Shown in pieces: positions 45,652-56,582 of a stretch of 64,000 nt of DNA. Source of the stretch: Heliocybe sulcata (Eukaryota > Basidiomycota > Agaricomycetes > Gloeophyllales > Gloeophyllaceae); contig ML213521.1 in assembly GCA_004369045.1 (NCBI GenBank), positions 430,085-494,084 of the forward strand, in the 5' to 3' direction. The notes under the pieces are model-generated. The model ran no database searches and was not told the DNA's origin. It saw only the letters and a list, made by a program, of their open reading frames with translations. Made by a program: the position numbers and the translations under genes. Positions within the stretch are counted from its first letter, which is position 1; every line of letters starts with the position of its first letter.

Positions 45652-47752
45652 CTAATTAGTCCCATTCAAAATTCTATCAAGGACCTCCTGCGGGCCCAGG
45701 GTACCAGCAGGTAGACATTGCAACTGGCCTGAGATACCATCGGAATCCAAGGTAGGGGCGTTCTCTTGACCGAAGAGATCACCGCCGCCCAAAACAATTT
45801 GCGCGCTCACTGGTACCATCGGGCCATCACCAAGATGGTTCTGGTCCGCTATACAGTCCTAGGTGTACGCGACTATGTCAGGCGACGTCCTGAACATTGT
45901 TCGAATTGCTTACCTGATACAGATCCCAGTCCCATCTAGCCAGTTCATTGTTTATTTGCACATATGTCCCATTTCCATCATTGCCGATACCAGGCAGGTT
46001 ACCGACAGCGCCCAACTCCAGACGGACCGCAGCCTTCAAATCGACACAGGTCTCGGACCATGACGGTGTCACAGAAAGCGAGGAAGAGCCATCGACATCC
46101 CAGTACACGAAAGCCTCAGCGAGACCGCCCAAGGCTGAAATACCAAGAGTAACCTATTGGATGCGATGAGGATACTGATTAGTTCAAGCGATTTTGACGC
46201 ACTTTCGGTATGACATGCGCTTCGATCTGACCAGCACCGCCTTTCGCGACTGCGACTCGCAACGGCGTTTGTTTCTTCTCGACAGGAACCTGTTGATCTC
46301 TGTCCTGCCTCGGCGGGAAGAACAAGTCCCGCCCAGGGGACTTGTACCCCAGGCCAATGGAGGCATCCAGATTCGTGCTTGGAGTGATGATTGCACGTAT
46401 ATCAACTTCGAACACAGGCCGTATAGTCAGAATGCTGGTGCCAGCCGACGGTAGTCAGTACAGAGACGGGCGGAACGCAGCAGCGCAGCGAGAGAAGAGG
46501 AAGCAAAGATCTCAGACTGCAGGCGCTTATCATGCCGAACTTTCCAAGTCCAGCAAGCGGGTACGACCCAATATTTAAAATGTTAAGAGATGAAATGTCT
46601 ATGCCAAACGGGTCGCGTCTAAGGTTCTGACCTCTTCCAAGAGAAAAGAACAGTAGACGTAACTCGGAAACATCGCAGGAGAGGACAGAGAATGGACTGG
46701 TCACACACCCAGGAATATACAGTCCTACAGGACTATAGCTGAAAACCGGGAGTGGACCGACGTCGACCTTGCCTTATCATGCACGGGACACGTTCAGGTG
46801 GCTGCCATGGATTGAAAGCGACGAGTACGTACAGCAGCTTTGGCAATGACGTCAACCGCTCCTTCAATATCATAGTCGGGTCCTGAATGCCTACGTTGGC
46901 ACGGAAGTTGGACAGTCCGCAAAAGCTATCACGCTCACGAAAGAAGACCCCAACTTCGTTGACTCGCGCAGGCCAGATGCTTCCTGCGACGACGACGCCC
47001 CAACCCAGCTTGATGTCAGCGGAAGCTTGAACGCCGACGTCAAGGGAGCCATCAGAGGCGAAGTCGGAGCTAGGGCATGAGAACCGCTCATTCAATAAGG
47101 TACGACTCCCGCTCAGGCTGAATGGCTCGATGGTAGTGTCATATCTTCGATTGAAAGACCACGCAAGCGCTTTAATGGACCACAAATGAAGACATGTTGT
47201 AAGCAGGCGTTGCAGACGATGTAGGAAACAGGGCGTACCCGAAAGGGTGTCGTCTCGAAATGCACGAAAATCTGGTACGCCGCCGTCAAGCATTCGCGTA
47301 GTGGGTATAGCAGGTCCGTAGGAACCATACTTAGTTTCGTTGAGGGAGTGAGCCACCACTGTATAATATACCGGGTCGCTGTCACTGTACTACCATGAGC
47401 GCAACCTCTCAAGCACGAGACATACGATAGCTTACGCGGACGCGCAGTCGAGCTGAGCCACATTGGACAGGCTGTCCGTCAAAATCGATTGCCTGGCTTT
47501 TGAGACGCACTCCTCAGGACCCCACTAAGCCAAACGGTCAGTGCGACAGTTGTCTGGATCGATGGAAGCACTCGCGATTTCGAGGTTGTAGTGCCAGGAG
47601 CCAGAACCAGTGCTCGCAAAGCGCGACCAATGATACTGGCCATCGTTTGCGGAACCTTCACCGATCCCTTCCGTATGAGAATTCGCAGCGAGACCAACGG
47701 CGAATGCGCTCGTGAGGAGGACATTATCGAGCATCCTCTGAGCACGGACCAT
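45652..47752 (-). CDS. DUF7223-like beta-rich secreted protein (N-terminal half uncertain)
   Basis: The C-terminal half is clear. FEVDIRAIITPSTNLDASIG, AVAKGGAGQIEAHVIPKV, then across an intron TLGISALGGLAEAFVYWDVD and TCVDLKAAVRLELGAVGNLP, WDWDLYQ, and a last exon with LQCLPAGTLGPQEVLDRILN and TAG at 45654-45652. This alternating, Val/Ala-rich pattern matches the DUF7223 region of secreted chitinase- or killer-toxin-like proteins of basidiomycetes, from memory. Upstream, GSLDVGVQASADIKLGWGVV belongs to the same domain. In the middle (about 46400-46800) LNILNIG and ILTIRP look like two versions of one element, and no clean splice solution was found. A hydrophobic start near 47734-47752 could be a signal peptide. 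It may be partly degraded. Confidence 0.5.
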
Positions 47753-48964
47753 AGTGGGCGGAGGAAAGCAATGCGAACACGAGGCTGCTGCATAGCACGG
47801 CGTTCATATAAATAACTGCGGGCGTCTAATGGATGCCACTGCTATGTATACGAGTATACATATTACTGGAATCGATTAGATGCCCTGAGCATCAATTCGT
47901 GCACTTGCCGATAACGTCGAATGGCCTGGGTCAACGCCGCGAAGTCTTCGCCAGATAATGCAATGTCCCGAATTCCACGGACGGCATCCGTTCGGGCGTA
48001 GTGATGTTGGGCTCGACGGGTCTTCAATCTGCGAGTTGCGGTCTTGCCAGCACCCGCGGTGTCCTTCTGAACATAGTTGAACCCAGACATGCGTCGTGCA
48101 GCGGATGCTCCAGATAGTCCAAAGGGAAATTGTCCTAGTGTTGACTCGATATAAGCTGCGCGGCTAACATACGTTCCGAAGAATTCCTGGCTGCATGATG
48201 TTAAGGGAATGTCACGCAGAGTAGTTGCTCGCCTACCCGGTTTCATTGAGGAGACGTCGCTAATTATAACAAGTCTAACGCAGAGCGCGCTCCGGCATTT
48301 ACCGGCTCTGTCGACGACGCAAGTTTATGCTCCCCAAATGTTCTTATTCCCGGCGCTCGCCAGAGACATGTCGACTCCATCAGCTCTTTCACCTGGGGTG
48401 CGACTGACACGTAAGGGTGTCTTGCGCTAGGATTCCTCAGGACGTCGACTTTGTCTACAAACTACAAGAGGTTAGCCCGATGATAGAACCTCAGGCCTCA
48501 GCAAGCTCCTGCGCTGCCTGTCTTAGCCCCGGGTTCTGCTCATCATTGCGTTTCATAGCGCGGTATATCTTCTTCTGAGTATCTACACGCGGGGCACGGG
48601 TCTGGGACGTGGCCCGACATACCCGTGCCTCCCGTGTACATATTCAACGGAATGCAGCAAATATCGCGCCCGTGACTTCACTCAGGCAATCAGACTGTCA
48701 TCATACTCGTCACCACTGCGTTTGACCTGTCAAAGAAGGTCATTGGGTTTCTTATCGCCTTCGCGCTTAGGACGACTTCCTCAATTTGACGCCGGCATCT
48801 TGTAGCCTGGTCTCACGAGGACGCTCTTGGCTGTAAGCCGTCCGCCAGCTACTCCGTCTAGGGGTCTCGGTCGCTCTTGCGACCATTGAAGTCTATTAAT
48901 GTCGCCGGCCGTCAAGATATGGATGCTGTGCTGCCGTGGAGAGAAAGAGGCCATATGATGGCCA

Positions 48965-48977
48965 CACGTGACACGTG
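48965..48977 (+). promoter_or_regulatory. Tandem CACGTG E-boxes upstream of FMO copy 1
   Basis: Two CACGTG hexamers at 48965-48970 and 48972-48977 lie about 150 nt before the ATG. Such sites are bound by bHLH factors; which one acts here is unknown. Confidence 0.5.
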
Positions 48978-49062
48978 AGGAGGAAGCGGTCGGCCAAGGA
49001 AGACCATTGCCGTCGACGATACGTAGAGAGCATAACGTCAAATGAAAGAAGTCTCAGCTGTC

Positions 49063-49070
49063 TATATAAA
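49063..49070 (+). promoter_or_regulatory. TATA box of FMO copy 1
   Basis: TATATAAA lies 52 nt upstream of the ATG at 49122. FMO copy 2 has a similarly placed TATA. Confidence 0.55.
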
Positions 49071-49121
49071 TCCCTAGAAGAAGGTTAAGCATCGTCACCT
49101 TACCCTCCACAAGACCCGACC

Positions 49122-51722
49122 ATGGCGACTGCTATTTCTTCTGCGACATCTGCTTTGCCTGCCATGGACAAGCTTCACCTCCGCGACACCGAAGTAGCCC
49201 CGCAGAGCATTCTCAAGGGCCTCGAAAGGCTCGTATCGGGAAGCGCTTCATCCGGCAAGCCGACTCTCCCAACTCTCGAGAAGCTGGGTGTCCGAGAAAT
49301 CCCCAGCGACATCGATGTCAAAGCGATTGCTACGTCCTGGCTGCTTTCCTTTGCAAAGTGCGCGCAGACGGCAGACGCAGATGGGCTGCTCTCTCTGCTC
49401 ACCGAGGATGCCTTCTGGCGCGATCTGCTCGTCATGACATGGGACTTCCGTATCTTCCAGAGTACGCCCGCTATCAGATCATTCCTCAACGACCGACTTG
49501 CTCGATCCAAGCTTTCCTCGTTTAAGTTGAACGACGCGACTGTCGAACTCCAGCGACCGTGGCACGATATCGCATGGATCCAGGCATTGTTCTCATTCGA
49601 GGCTGATGCCGGCCGGGCCTCTGGTGTCGTCCGTCTTGTCCCTATTCCAACGTCAGATGGCAAGTTGACCTGGAAAGCGCACGCGGTGCTGACGAACCTG
49701 GAGGAGCTCAAAGGATTCCCAGAGAAGACAGGTCCGCACCGCGAGCCACTGCCCAACCACGGCAAATGGCTGGAGAAGCGGCAAAGGGAGATCGATTTTG
49801 TCGACGAAGAACCAAAGGTGCTCATTATCGGCGGAGGACAGAGCGGTCTGGAGATCGCTGCGAGGTTGAAGTATCTCAATGTTCCTTCACTGATTGTTGA
49901 GCGGCATCCGAGGATTGGCCACAACTGGAGGACCCGTTATGAAGCGCTTTGTCTTCATGACCCCGTCTGTGAGTGAAAGTTTATAGCCTCGTCAGTATGT
50001 TCTGCTGTGATGTTGCTGATTGACGTTCAGGGTACGATCATATGCCATACTTACCGTAAGTTTGCATGCCCCTCGAGGTTACGCACCGCAATCTCATACC
50101 TCATTACCAGATTCCCTCCGACATGGCCGGTTTACACTCCGGCGATGAAGGTAGACATCCCTCTGTCCGTATCCAGCGGCCTTACTTACAGGTCGCTTCG
50201 CAGCTCGCAGATTGGCTGGAGTCCTACGCTCACCATCTCGAGCTCAACGTTTGGACCTCATCGACAATTACGAAGATAAATCAAGACGATAAGACCAAGA
50301 AGTGGACCGTTGTAGTACAGCGTGGCGAGAACGGACCCGAGCGTACGTTCACTGTCGAGCATCTGGTTTTCGCCCTTGGGTTTGGTGGCGGGGAGCCGAG
50401 GAGGCCGAAATATCCTGGGATGGTAAGAGCTTATTCTCTACGTGGGTGGATCGGTACGACTGACGTCCCAAAGGACGAGTTTGAAGGCAAGATCATACAT
50501 TCGGCACAGCACAAGACTGCGCGTGACCACGTCGGGAAGAAAGTTGTCGTGATCGGAGCTTGCACATCTGGCCAGTAATAACCTGTGCGTAAATCGGAAG
50601 GTACTTATCCTGCCATCTGCAGCACACGATATATGTGCAGAGCACGTCGAACACGGCGTAGGTCAGTGGACTTCTACGATGGCGAGTTCGTAAGTTCTCA
50701 CAAAACGACCATAGACGTCACCATGTTCCAGCGGAATCCCACCTACATCATGACCACGAAGCGAGGGATGCCTTTATTATTGGGATGTGAGTAATTCGCT
50801 TTACACTAGCGTAGATTAATCCTCAGCGTATGTTGCAGCTTTGTATTCGGAGACTGCGCCGCCCACGGACACCGCTGACAGAATTAACGCTTCGTTCCCT
50901 AACCCTCTCATGAAATTGATGCACCAGCGAGTCACGAGGGACATCGCTGAGGCAGACAAGTGCGTCTCGCATCTGATGCAGGCTCTAGCGAGCGATACTG
51001 AACAAAGCATGCAGGGAGCTGCTCGACGGTCTGCAGAAGGCAGGATTCAAGCTCGGCTGGGGAGAAGACGGCTCAGGTTTCCTGTACTTGGCATGGAAAC
51101 GAGCGGGCGGATACTATCTTGGTGGGCTGCTAAGTCGCTGATCGCCTCTTCCGCATAGCACTCATCACTATCCAGACGTGGGCGCCAGTCAACTGATCAT
51201 AGACGGCAAGATCAAGCTGAAGAACGACAGTCCCATCGAGCGCTTCACGAAGACCGGCATCAAGTTTGAGAACGGTAGCGAGCTGCCTGCCGACGTGGTC
51301 ATCACGGCGACCGGGTACGTCCTTCAAGTGTCGGCTTGTACGCCCCACTGACGGTGCGTATCCAGATATGACGATCCACGGACGGCCGCGCTGCGGCTCT
51401 TGGGGGATAAGGCGGCTGACAAGCTACGGCCCATCTGGGGTATCAGCGAAGAGGGTGAGATCAACGGGGCATGGCGTGACATCGGCATTCCGAACCTGTG
51501 GTATATGATGGGTGCGGACCTTCGAACTTACCTTGTGCCGTACTTTGCCTGACGTCGTTTTCTAAGGTAATCTCGCGATGTGCAGATTCCACTCAAAACA
51601 TCTCGCCCTTCGTGAGTGCTTCCCCAACTCGCTCTCGGCTCGAATAAATCACTCATGGTTCACCTGCAGAGATAAAGGCACGGCTAGAAGGCGCATGGAA
51701 CGGGGATAGATATAGCGCATGA
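49122..51722 (+). CDS. Flavin-containing monooxygenase with N-terminal NTF2-like region, copy 1
   Basis: A class B-type flavoprotein, fungal FMO/YUCCA-like. Residues of about 75-200 (LLSFAKCAQTADADGLLSLL to KAHAVLTNLEELKGFPE) form an NTF2/SnoaL-like region. Then come the FAD motif KVLIIGGGQSGLEIAARLKY, VERHPRIGHNWRTRYEALCL, WYDHMPYLPFPPTWPVYTP, the NADPH-fold KKVVVIGACTSAHDICAEH, RNPTYIMTTKRGMPLLLG, KLGWGEDGSGFLYLAWKRAG and DVVITATGYDDPRTAALRLL. The end is NLWYMMGNLAMCRFHSKHLA and TGA 51720-51722. One intron (50571-50622) has a non-standard GCCAGT donor; all others are canonical. Substrate unknown. The paralogue is at 56583-59152. Confidence 0.9.
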
Positions 51723-52280
51723 ACGGCTCGAGCTAGAAGTTAGAAGCTGTACCATATGAACTGTGCGACTGTTTGTAATATTATGTGCGTTATCCTGCTG
51801 GGCTTGCTGCCGGATGCGATGAGGGATTGCGCCGCTCCTGGAACGCCGAGCACGGATTTTACGTCGCCGGGTTGCATTTAGCTGTCGTCTCCGAGCACGA
51901 TATTCTGAGCATGTCCAGCATGGCAACCGTATATCATACCGGGCTATGTCATAATCTAGCAGTACGCTAGGCAGGAGCGAGTCCGCTTGACGGCAGTCCG
52001 TGACGCAAAATCAGGTGGGAAGAGCAGCAGGAGTCTCGTGCTGGTAACGAAGAAGTCCACCAGCGTCCCTATTCTGTGTGATCAACCCGGAGACCGACTA
52101 CAGTCCTGGCCGGCGGGTTGACAATTGTAACAGAACACTAGTATAAACCACTGGGAGACACAGACGATGACGATTTGGAATCAGCGACAAGATCCAACGA
52201 CAAGTCCACGTTGTGGAGGCGACAGCAGATACCTGAGGCTAACGAAGCATAGCCGTCAGTCTTTCACTGCTCCCTCGGGA
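51723..52280. other. Intergenic, convergent 3' region
   Basis: About 560 nt between FMO copy 1 and the minus-strand uncharacterised gene. Nothing was recognised. Confidence 0.5.
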
Positions 52281-53490
52281 TTAGTGATTTTCGTCCGCCT
52301 TTTCGGTTTGTTTTATGTGCTCTTCGCTTTCGAAGAGTACCCTCAGAGCTTTCGCCGTTTCGACAGGGTATTTCTTGTCGACGTCAACTGACCACGGAAT
52401 CCATTCTTCTTGGCCTTCGCTGCCGCGTCTCAGCTTCATGACCAAGTCCCCCTCCTTTGGCTCTGGCACCGCGACGCCAATATCTTGGTTCTTCGACTTT
52501 GCGTACTGAAGAATCTGGACAATGCGAAGGACGACGGATCGTGTACCCGCATGCTCCGGCAGCGTCGAGCGTTCGAATTGGACGAGGATTCTTCCTGGCA
52601 GACATCAACGTCAGCACCGCGAGGTGGATCTACGCCCTTCCGATGCAATAATGGCACTCGCCTGTGAATGGGGCGACCTTCATACGCTCTGGATGAAACA
52701 GGTGTCGGAGCTTCATTCGCTCAATGCTCGAAGAGGTGGGTACCATAAATTTGGTGACGGCCTTTTGTGGTATCACCTCGAAACTCTGACCAAACCGCCA
52801 GATTGTATGGCCTTTGGCGTTCTTGAGTCCCTTGACAATAGCCGGGCCGATGTCCACTGTTTTTTGAGTCACAAGGCCTTCCTCGAGCAATGCCCTCTGA
52901 AACACTTCATATTTGCGCCTGGTTTTCCTGTGTATGATTTGGGAGAGCGGGATCTTCCATATTTTCTGGTTCGGTAGACGCAGGTCTTCCCCACGCGAAA
53001 AAGTCGTTGGGTCAGAGGAGGCGGTGATGCGGAATCGGATTTCACCAGTGAAAACCGGTGCTGCTGGTGGAAGATGCCAGTAAAGGAAGCCTTTTGTCCC
53101 ATCAGGAAAAGGCGCGTACGCTCGTCCCTTAGCTTTGGCATATTGGAACATTGAGCGGCCCCAACCCGAGAGTAACGACGCGGCTGGTTCGTGTCGGCCG
53201 CTGAGCACTACAAAATCAAGAGCGGACAAGCGATCCGGGTTAAGCGTTCTCACTTTGACAGCTATAGGTTTGGAACGAGTCGGTCGTGGCGGCGGTTCTG
53301 CAACACCAGGAAACGGATTCATCGACCCCTCGACTGAGCGGATTTCCACTCCGCCACTGGCCAATGTGCGCTTCTGCCCGTGCACCAGAGGGGTGTACGT
53401 GGACGCTGTAACGCAGCGGGGCAAAGACACCGAGTACATGCCATGATGGATTCGCCAGCTATTGAGATTGGCACGAATGGCGGCATGCAT
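52281..53490 (-). CDS. Uncharacterised mushroom protein, function unknown
   Basis: The protein is not recognised by name, but it looks real. A long exon runs RTLASGGVEIRSVEGSMNPF, PKPIAVKVRTLNPDRLSALDF-like sequence, AKGRAYAPFPDGTKGFLYWH, PVFTGEIRFRITASSDPTTF and RGEDLRLPNQKIWKIPLSQI, then FGQSFEVIPQKAVTKFMVP. An intron (about 52587-52653) leads to EILVQFERSTLPEHAGTRSV and VQILQYAKSKNQDIGVAVPE; a second part ends VDVDKKYPVETAKALRVLFE before TAA/TGA 52283-52281. Gene families with a GRIRFR...LPNG.PW pattern are common in Agaricomycetes without known role. A TATA element at about 53576-53585 favours the ATG at 53490; an alternative ATG at 53616 lies upstream of it. It sits inside the FMO duplication. 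Confidence 0.65.
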
Positions 53491-53676
53491 AGGGTGCAGG
53501 CCACTTGTCAAACTTTCCGCAGAAGAACCGGTAGACGAAAGTCCTATGAGCTTGGGAGTCGAGAACCAGAGAACTTTATAAATACTTATATTTTGAGAGC
53601 ACGTGCGGGAATACATGCGTGTGAATGATTAGCATCCCTCTTTCTCAAACGCCCGTGAGTGACAGCGACAACGACG

Positions 53677-54957
53677 ATGGAGACCGCTGCCTCCGCCATG
53701 GCGTCTGGGCAAGGGCAGCCCCCACCGACGTCCGAAACACCCTTCATGCTTTACCTTGTGGCTCTCCTTAACCTGTACGAATCCGCCCCGTCGACCACCC
53801 CTCCGCCCGTGTATAATGGGCCGCCTAGCGGGTGCTACGAGTCTGTTATGCGCTCGATAAGAAACATCGCGCAACGGATGTACGCCGCTGAGGAAGAGTT
53901 GCGGAACATGGAAGGACAAGGAACCCTATGGCGGGGATGGGCCGGAGACGAAGGAAAGACGCACTAGTGTAGGCGATGCTCCTTCTTGTTTTCCGTCTAT
54001 TCAGAGTGAGACCGCTTCAAAATAGTCAACCGCTTCACAGAATGGCTCCCATCCCATTAGCGCTGACTCGAAACCAGCCAACGGTACCTATCCCTTCCCG
54101 CAAGCCACGCCTCGCCTCCTCGATTCCGACGCACCGAGTTCCATCGACCCACACACCGGCCAGAGCTCTCTCGACGCCGTGCGGCTGTCCGGCGGGGAAG
54201 AGAACCATCAGATCGAGACCGACTACTACGACTTCACGACCCAGGTTTTCATGTGCCCTACTTGTGGCAAGGCTATCACCGATAACGACACGATGCGCCA
54301 GGTCCGCTCGGCATTCGGCTCGCCCACGGGCTCGCCGCTTGTCGTGCCACCCGGTCCGCTCGCCGCGGCTGCGTTCGAGAGCGAGATGAGTGCGAGCGAG
54401 GAGCTCAAGCTGCTAAAGGCCCTGGTCCAGGACGTCGCACGCGTTTGCAATGCCGTCGCCCAGGGCGATTTGTCGCAGAAGATCGAGGTCCACGTCCAGG
54501 GTGTCGTCATGGTTCAGCTCAAGGAAGTCATCAACTCTATGGTGCGTGCTCTGATGGTTGGCAGTCGCAAGTGACTGACGGTGCGCAGGTCGATCGCTTA
54601 GAACACATCGCGGAAGAAGTCATTCGTATGTTGTTGAAGGTCGGAGCCGAAGGGTGAGTTATCTTGCTTTGTACGGTTCTCCGCCGACCGTTTTGCAGCA
54701 ACTTGGGTGGCCAAGCGGTCGTCGTAGGCGTCGAAGGGACCTGGAAAGAACTCATTGGTGTCGTCAACATACTGGCCTGGAACTTGACCAATCAAGTGCG
54801 GAGTATCGCGCTGGTTACAAATGCTGTTGCACACGGAGACTTGTCGAAATTCGTTAACGTCAATGCAGAGGGCGAAATCCTAGACTTGAAGAACACGGTC
54901 AACGGAGTGGTTATTCGACTTAGGACACTAGCTGCGGAAGTGTCGGCCTCAAGGTAA
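53677..54957 (+). pseudogene. Truncated group III (Nik1-type) histidine kinase relic: N-terminus and two HAMP repeats
   Basis: The N-terminal part (TSETPFMLYLVALLNLYESA, then RSIRNIAQRMYAAEEELR) and a middle exon (ETDYYDFTTQVFMCPTCGKA) resemble basidiomycete hybrid histidine kinases of the osmosensing/fungicide-sensing Nik1 class. HAMP repeat 1 is VARVCNAVAQGDLSQKIEVH to EVINSMVDRLEHIAEEVIRM. Repeat 2 is [20 protein letters not shown] to [18 protein letters not shown] and [20 protein letters not shown]. After VSASR the similarity stops. The further HAMP units, HisKA, HATPase and receiver domains are missing; intact proteins exceed 1000 residues. An in-frame TAG at 54023-54025 interrupts a Ser-rich linker unless it lies in an intron. 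It is probably a non-functional partial copy of a gene elsewhere. Confidence 0.75.
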
Positions 54958-56582
54958 GTTGGGTGGTGGCGAGAGGCAGGCTCGGGGAAGTGTCGCGTTT
55001 AAGGTGGTTCTGCCGTGCGTAGACCCCGAGGGTTTGTTTGTGTTCTGATGGCCCCATCCTGGGGACCAATGAGTGGGAGAGGTTTGAAATGGGCGTCTAC
55101 TGGCTACGGACACGCGTGCTACGGGTGAGTGCACCTCCTTCCACTCCACTCGCGCCGCACTTCCCCATCCGCTGCATCCCTCCCCTCGCTCGAATCCACC
55201 CTAAACCGCCTAACACGCCGCTAGCTCGAGCGGGGAGAAGAACTAATAGGACTACTTAGCTCATGTGATAGAGTAGTTCAGTGAACAATATATACTTGTC
55301 TGATCTTCGAGTGGCCGGCGAGAAGCAAGACACTCGATGACGGCACCGTACTGCGTACAACGAGTACGTTCGCCTCAATACACTAGATAGTGCTAAACAC
55401 GAGAGGACGCAGCGCCGAGGAAGAATGCTGCCTGATGGCGAGAGTGCTGCCACACCGCTCGCCGGGTGATGATCTGTCTATATGTCAACGTAGACGCGTC
55501 CAGAGAAGCTCGCAGTTAGTGCTTCGAGTGTTGAGACGATATGCCGAGCGGCATGCGCGCACGGGATGGCGATCCATATCTACATTGTCGACTCTGGCAC
55601 GAGCTAGGAGGACGACAGACGGCGATCTGTCCCTACAGTGTTGTCCGTGTGCACCAGAGCCCCGAGACAAGCGCACGTCGAGCCAGAGGATAGCCAGTAC
55701 TCCAGACGCTGATCTGTACCCATATCGTCGTCCGGAGCCTCAGCAGATGTCGAGCATAGAGGACGGCGAAGGAAACCCTGGTGCGCATGACTAGGCTTGT
55801 TCGACAGCTCGGGGATGGTACGAGGCCTCTGTTGACAGCCTCACTAAGTAGTGCAGAGCTCCATTCGGGTAGAACGCGCTGGCGGGAACGCACACCATGT
55901 CGTTTGACACGAAAGCTGGCATCAATATTCACTCGAGAGCGGTCACGTTACATCGGCTCTCCCCGCTCACGTGCCGACGGTTGGCCAAGTGCGAATATTT
56001 GTCTTTTGCTGCTCTACTAGCTTTGCCTATTACTGACGCTTTATGTGATCTATAAGGGCTATCAATACTTTATGCTATGCTAGAACTGCACATCATCATC
56101 GGCCGTACGTCTCTCTTAGGCGTTGATAAACTGGGGTATACAGCACGGCTCTTCCCGTAACAAAGCACGAACCCTGCTCTAGAGTCTAGATACCAGCGCA
56201 TGGCATTGCAATCCCCAGGGCTAGGTATCCTGTCTCCCTAGAGGTGTCAGTGTCGCGGTAACTCTCCTGGGATAGAGTGGCAGATGTATGCAACGGCACC
56301 AGTTGACACGCGGAAGAGCGTCCCTGCTCTCAACTGAGCGAAAGGGAGATGCGCAAGCCTGAATCATGGGTCTCCGGATCTCTTTCTTCTAGCCTGGTCA
56401 GACGGCAATTGAACAGCTGATAGTGCCCGTGATTCACACGGAACGAAGAGGCTACAGGGTATCGGGATCGCCAATATAATTAGCTCCTCGGTCCGTCCTC
56501 AAGTAAACCCCACGGAGCCGCTGCTTCCCTATATAAGACACCAAGTCGTAGGTTTATCTCTTCTGCTGCCAGTGACTATAAC
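54958..56582. other. Intergenic / decayed region before FMO copy 2
   Basis: About 1.6 kb with no supportable gene. The first part is presumably decayed flank of the kinase relic. The last 60 nt hold the TATA box (56530-56537) of FMO copy 2. A CACGTG occurs at 55968-55973. Confidence 0.5.
56530..56537 (+). promoter_or_regulatory. TATA box of FMO copy 2
   Basis: TATATAAG lies 46 nt upstream of the ATG at 56583, matching the layout of copy 1. Confidence 0.55.

Larger units (their letters stand above)
47753..49121. other. Intergenic, with promoter of FMO copy 1
   Basis: About 1.4 kb. A 127-codon minus-strand frame at 47863-48246 (with YVSRAAYIESTLGQFPFGL) has no recognised domain; it could be an exon of an unknown gene or chance. 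The last 200 nt carry two E-boxes and a TATA box for the FMO gene. Confidence 0.4.

Noticed and set aside
55390-55794. 134-codon frame after the kinase relic as a continuation of the kinase
   Set aside because: It shows no HAMP, HisKA or HATPase motifs and is Arg-rich with random composition.
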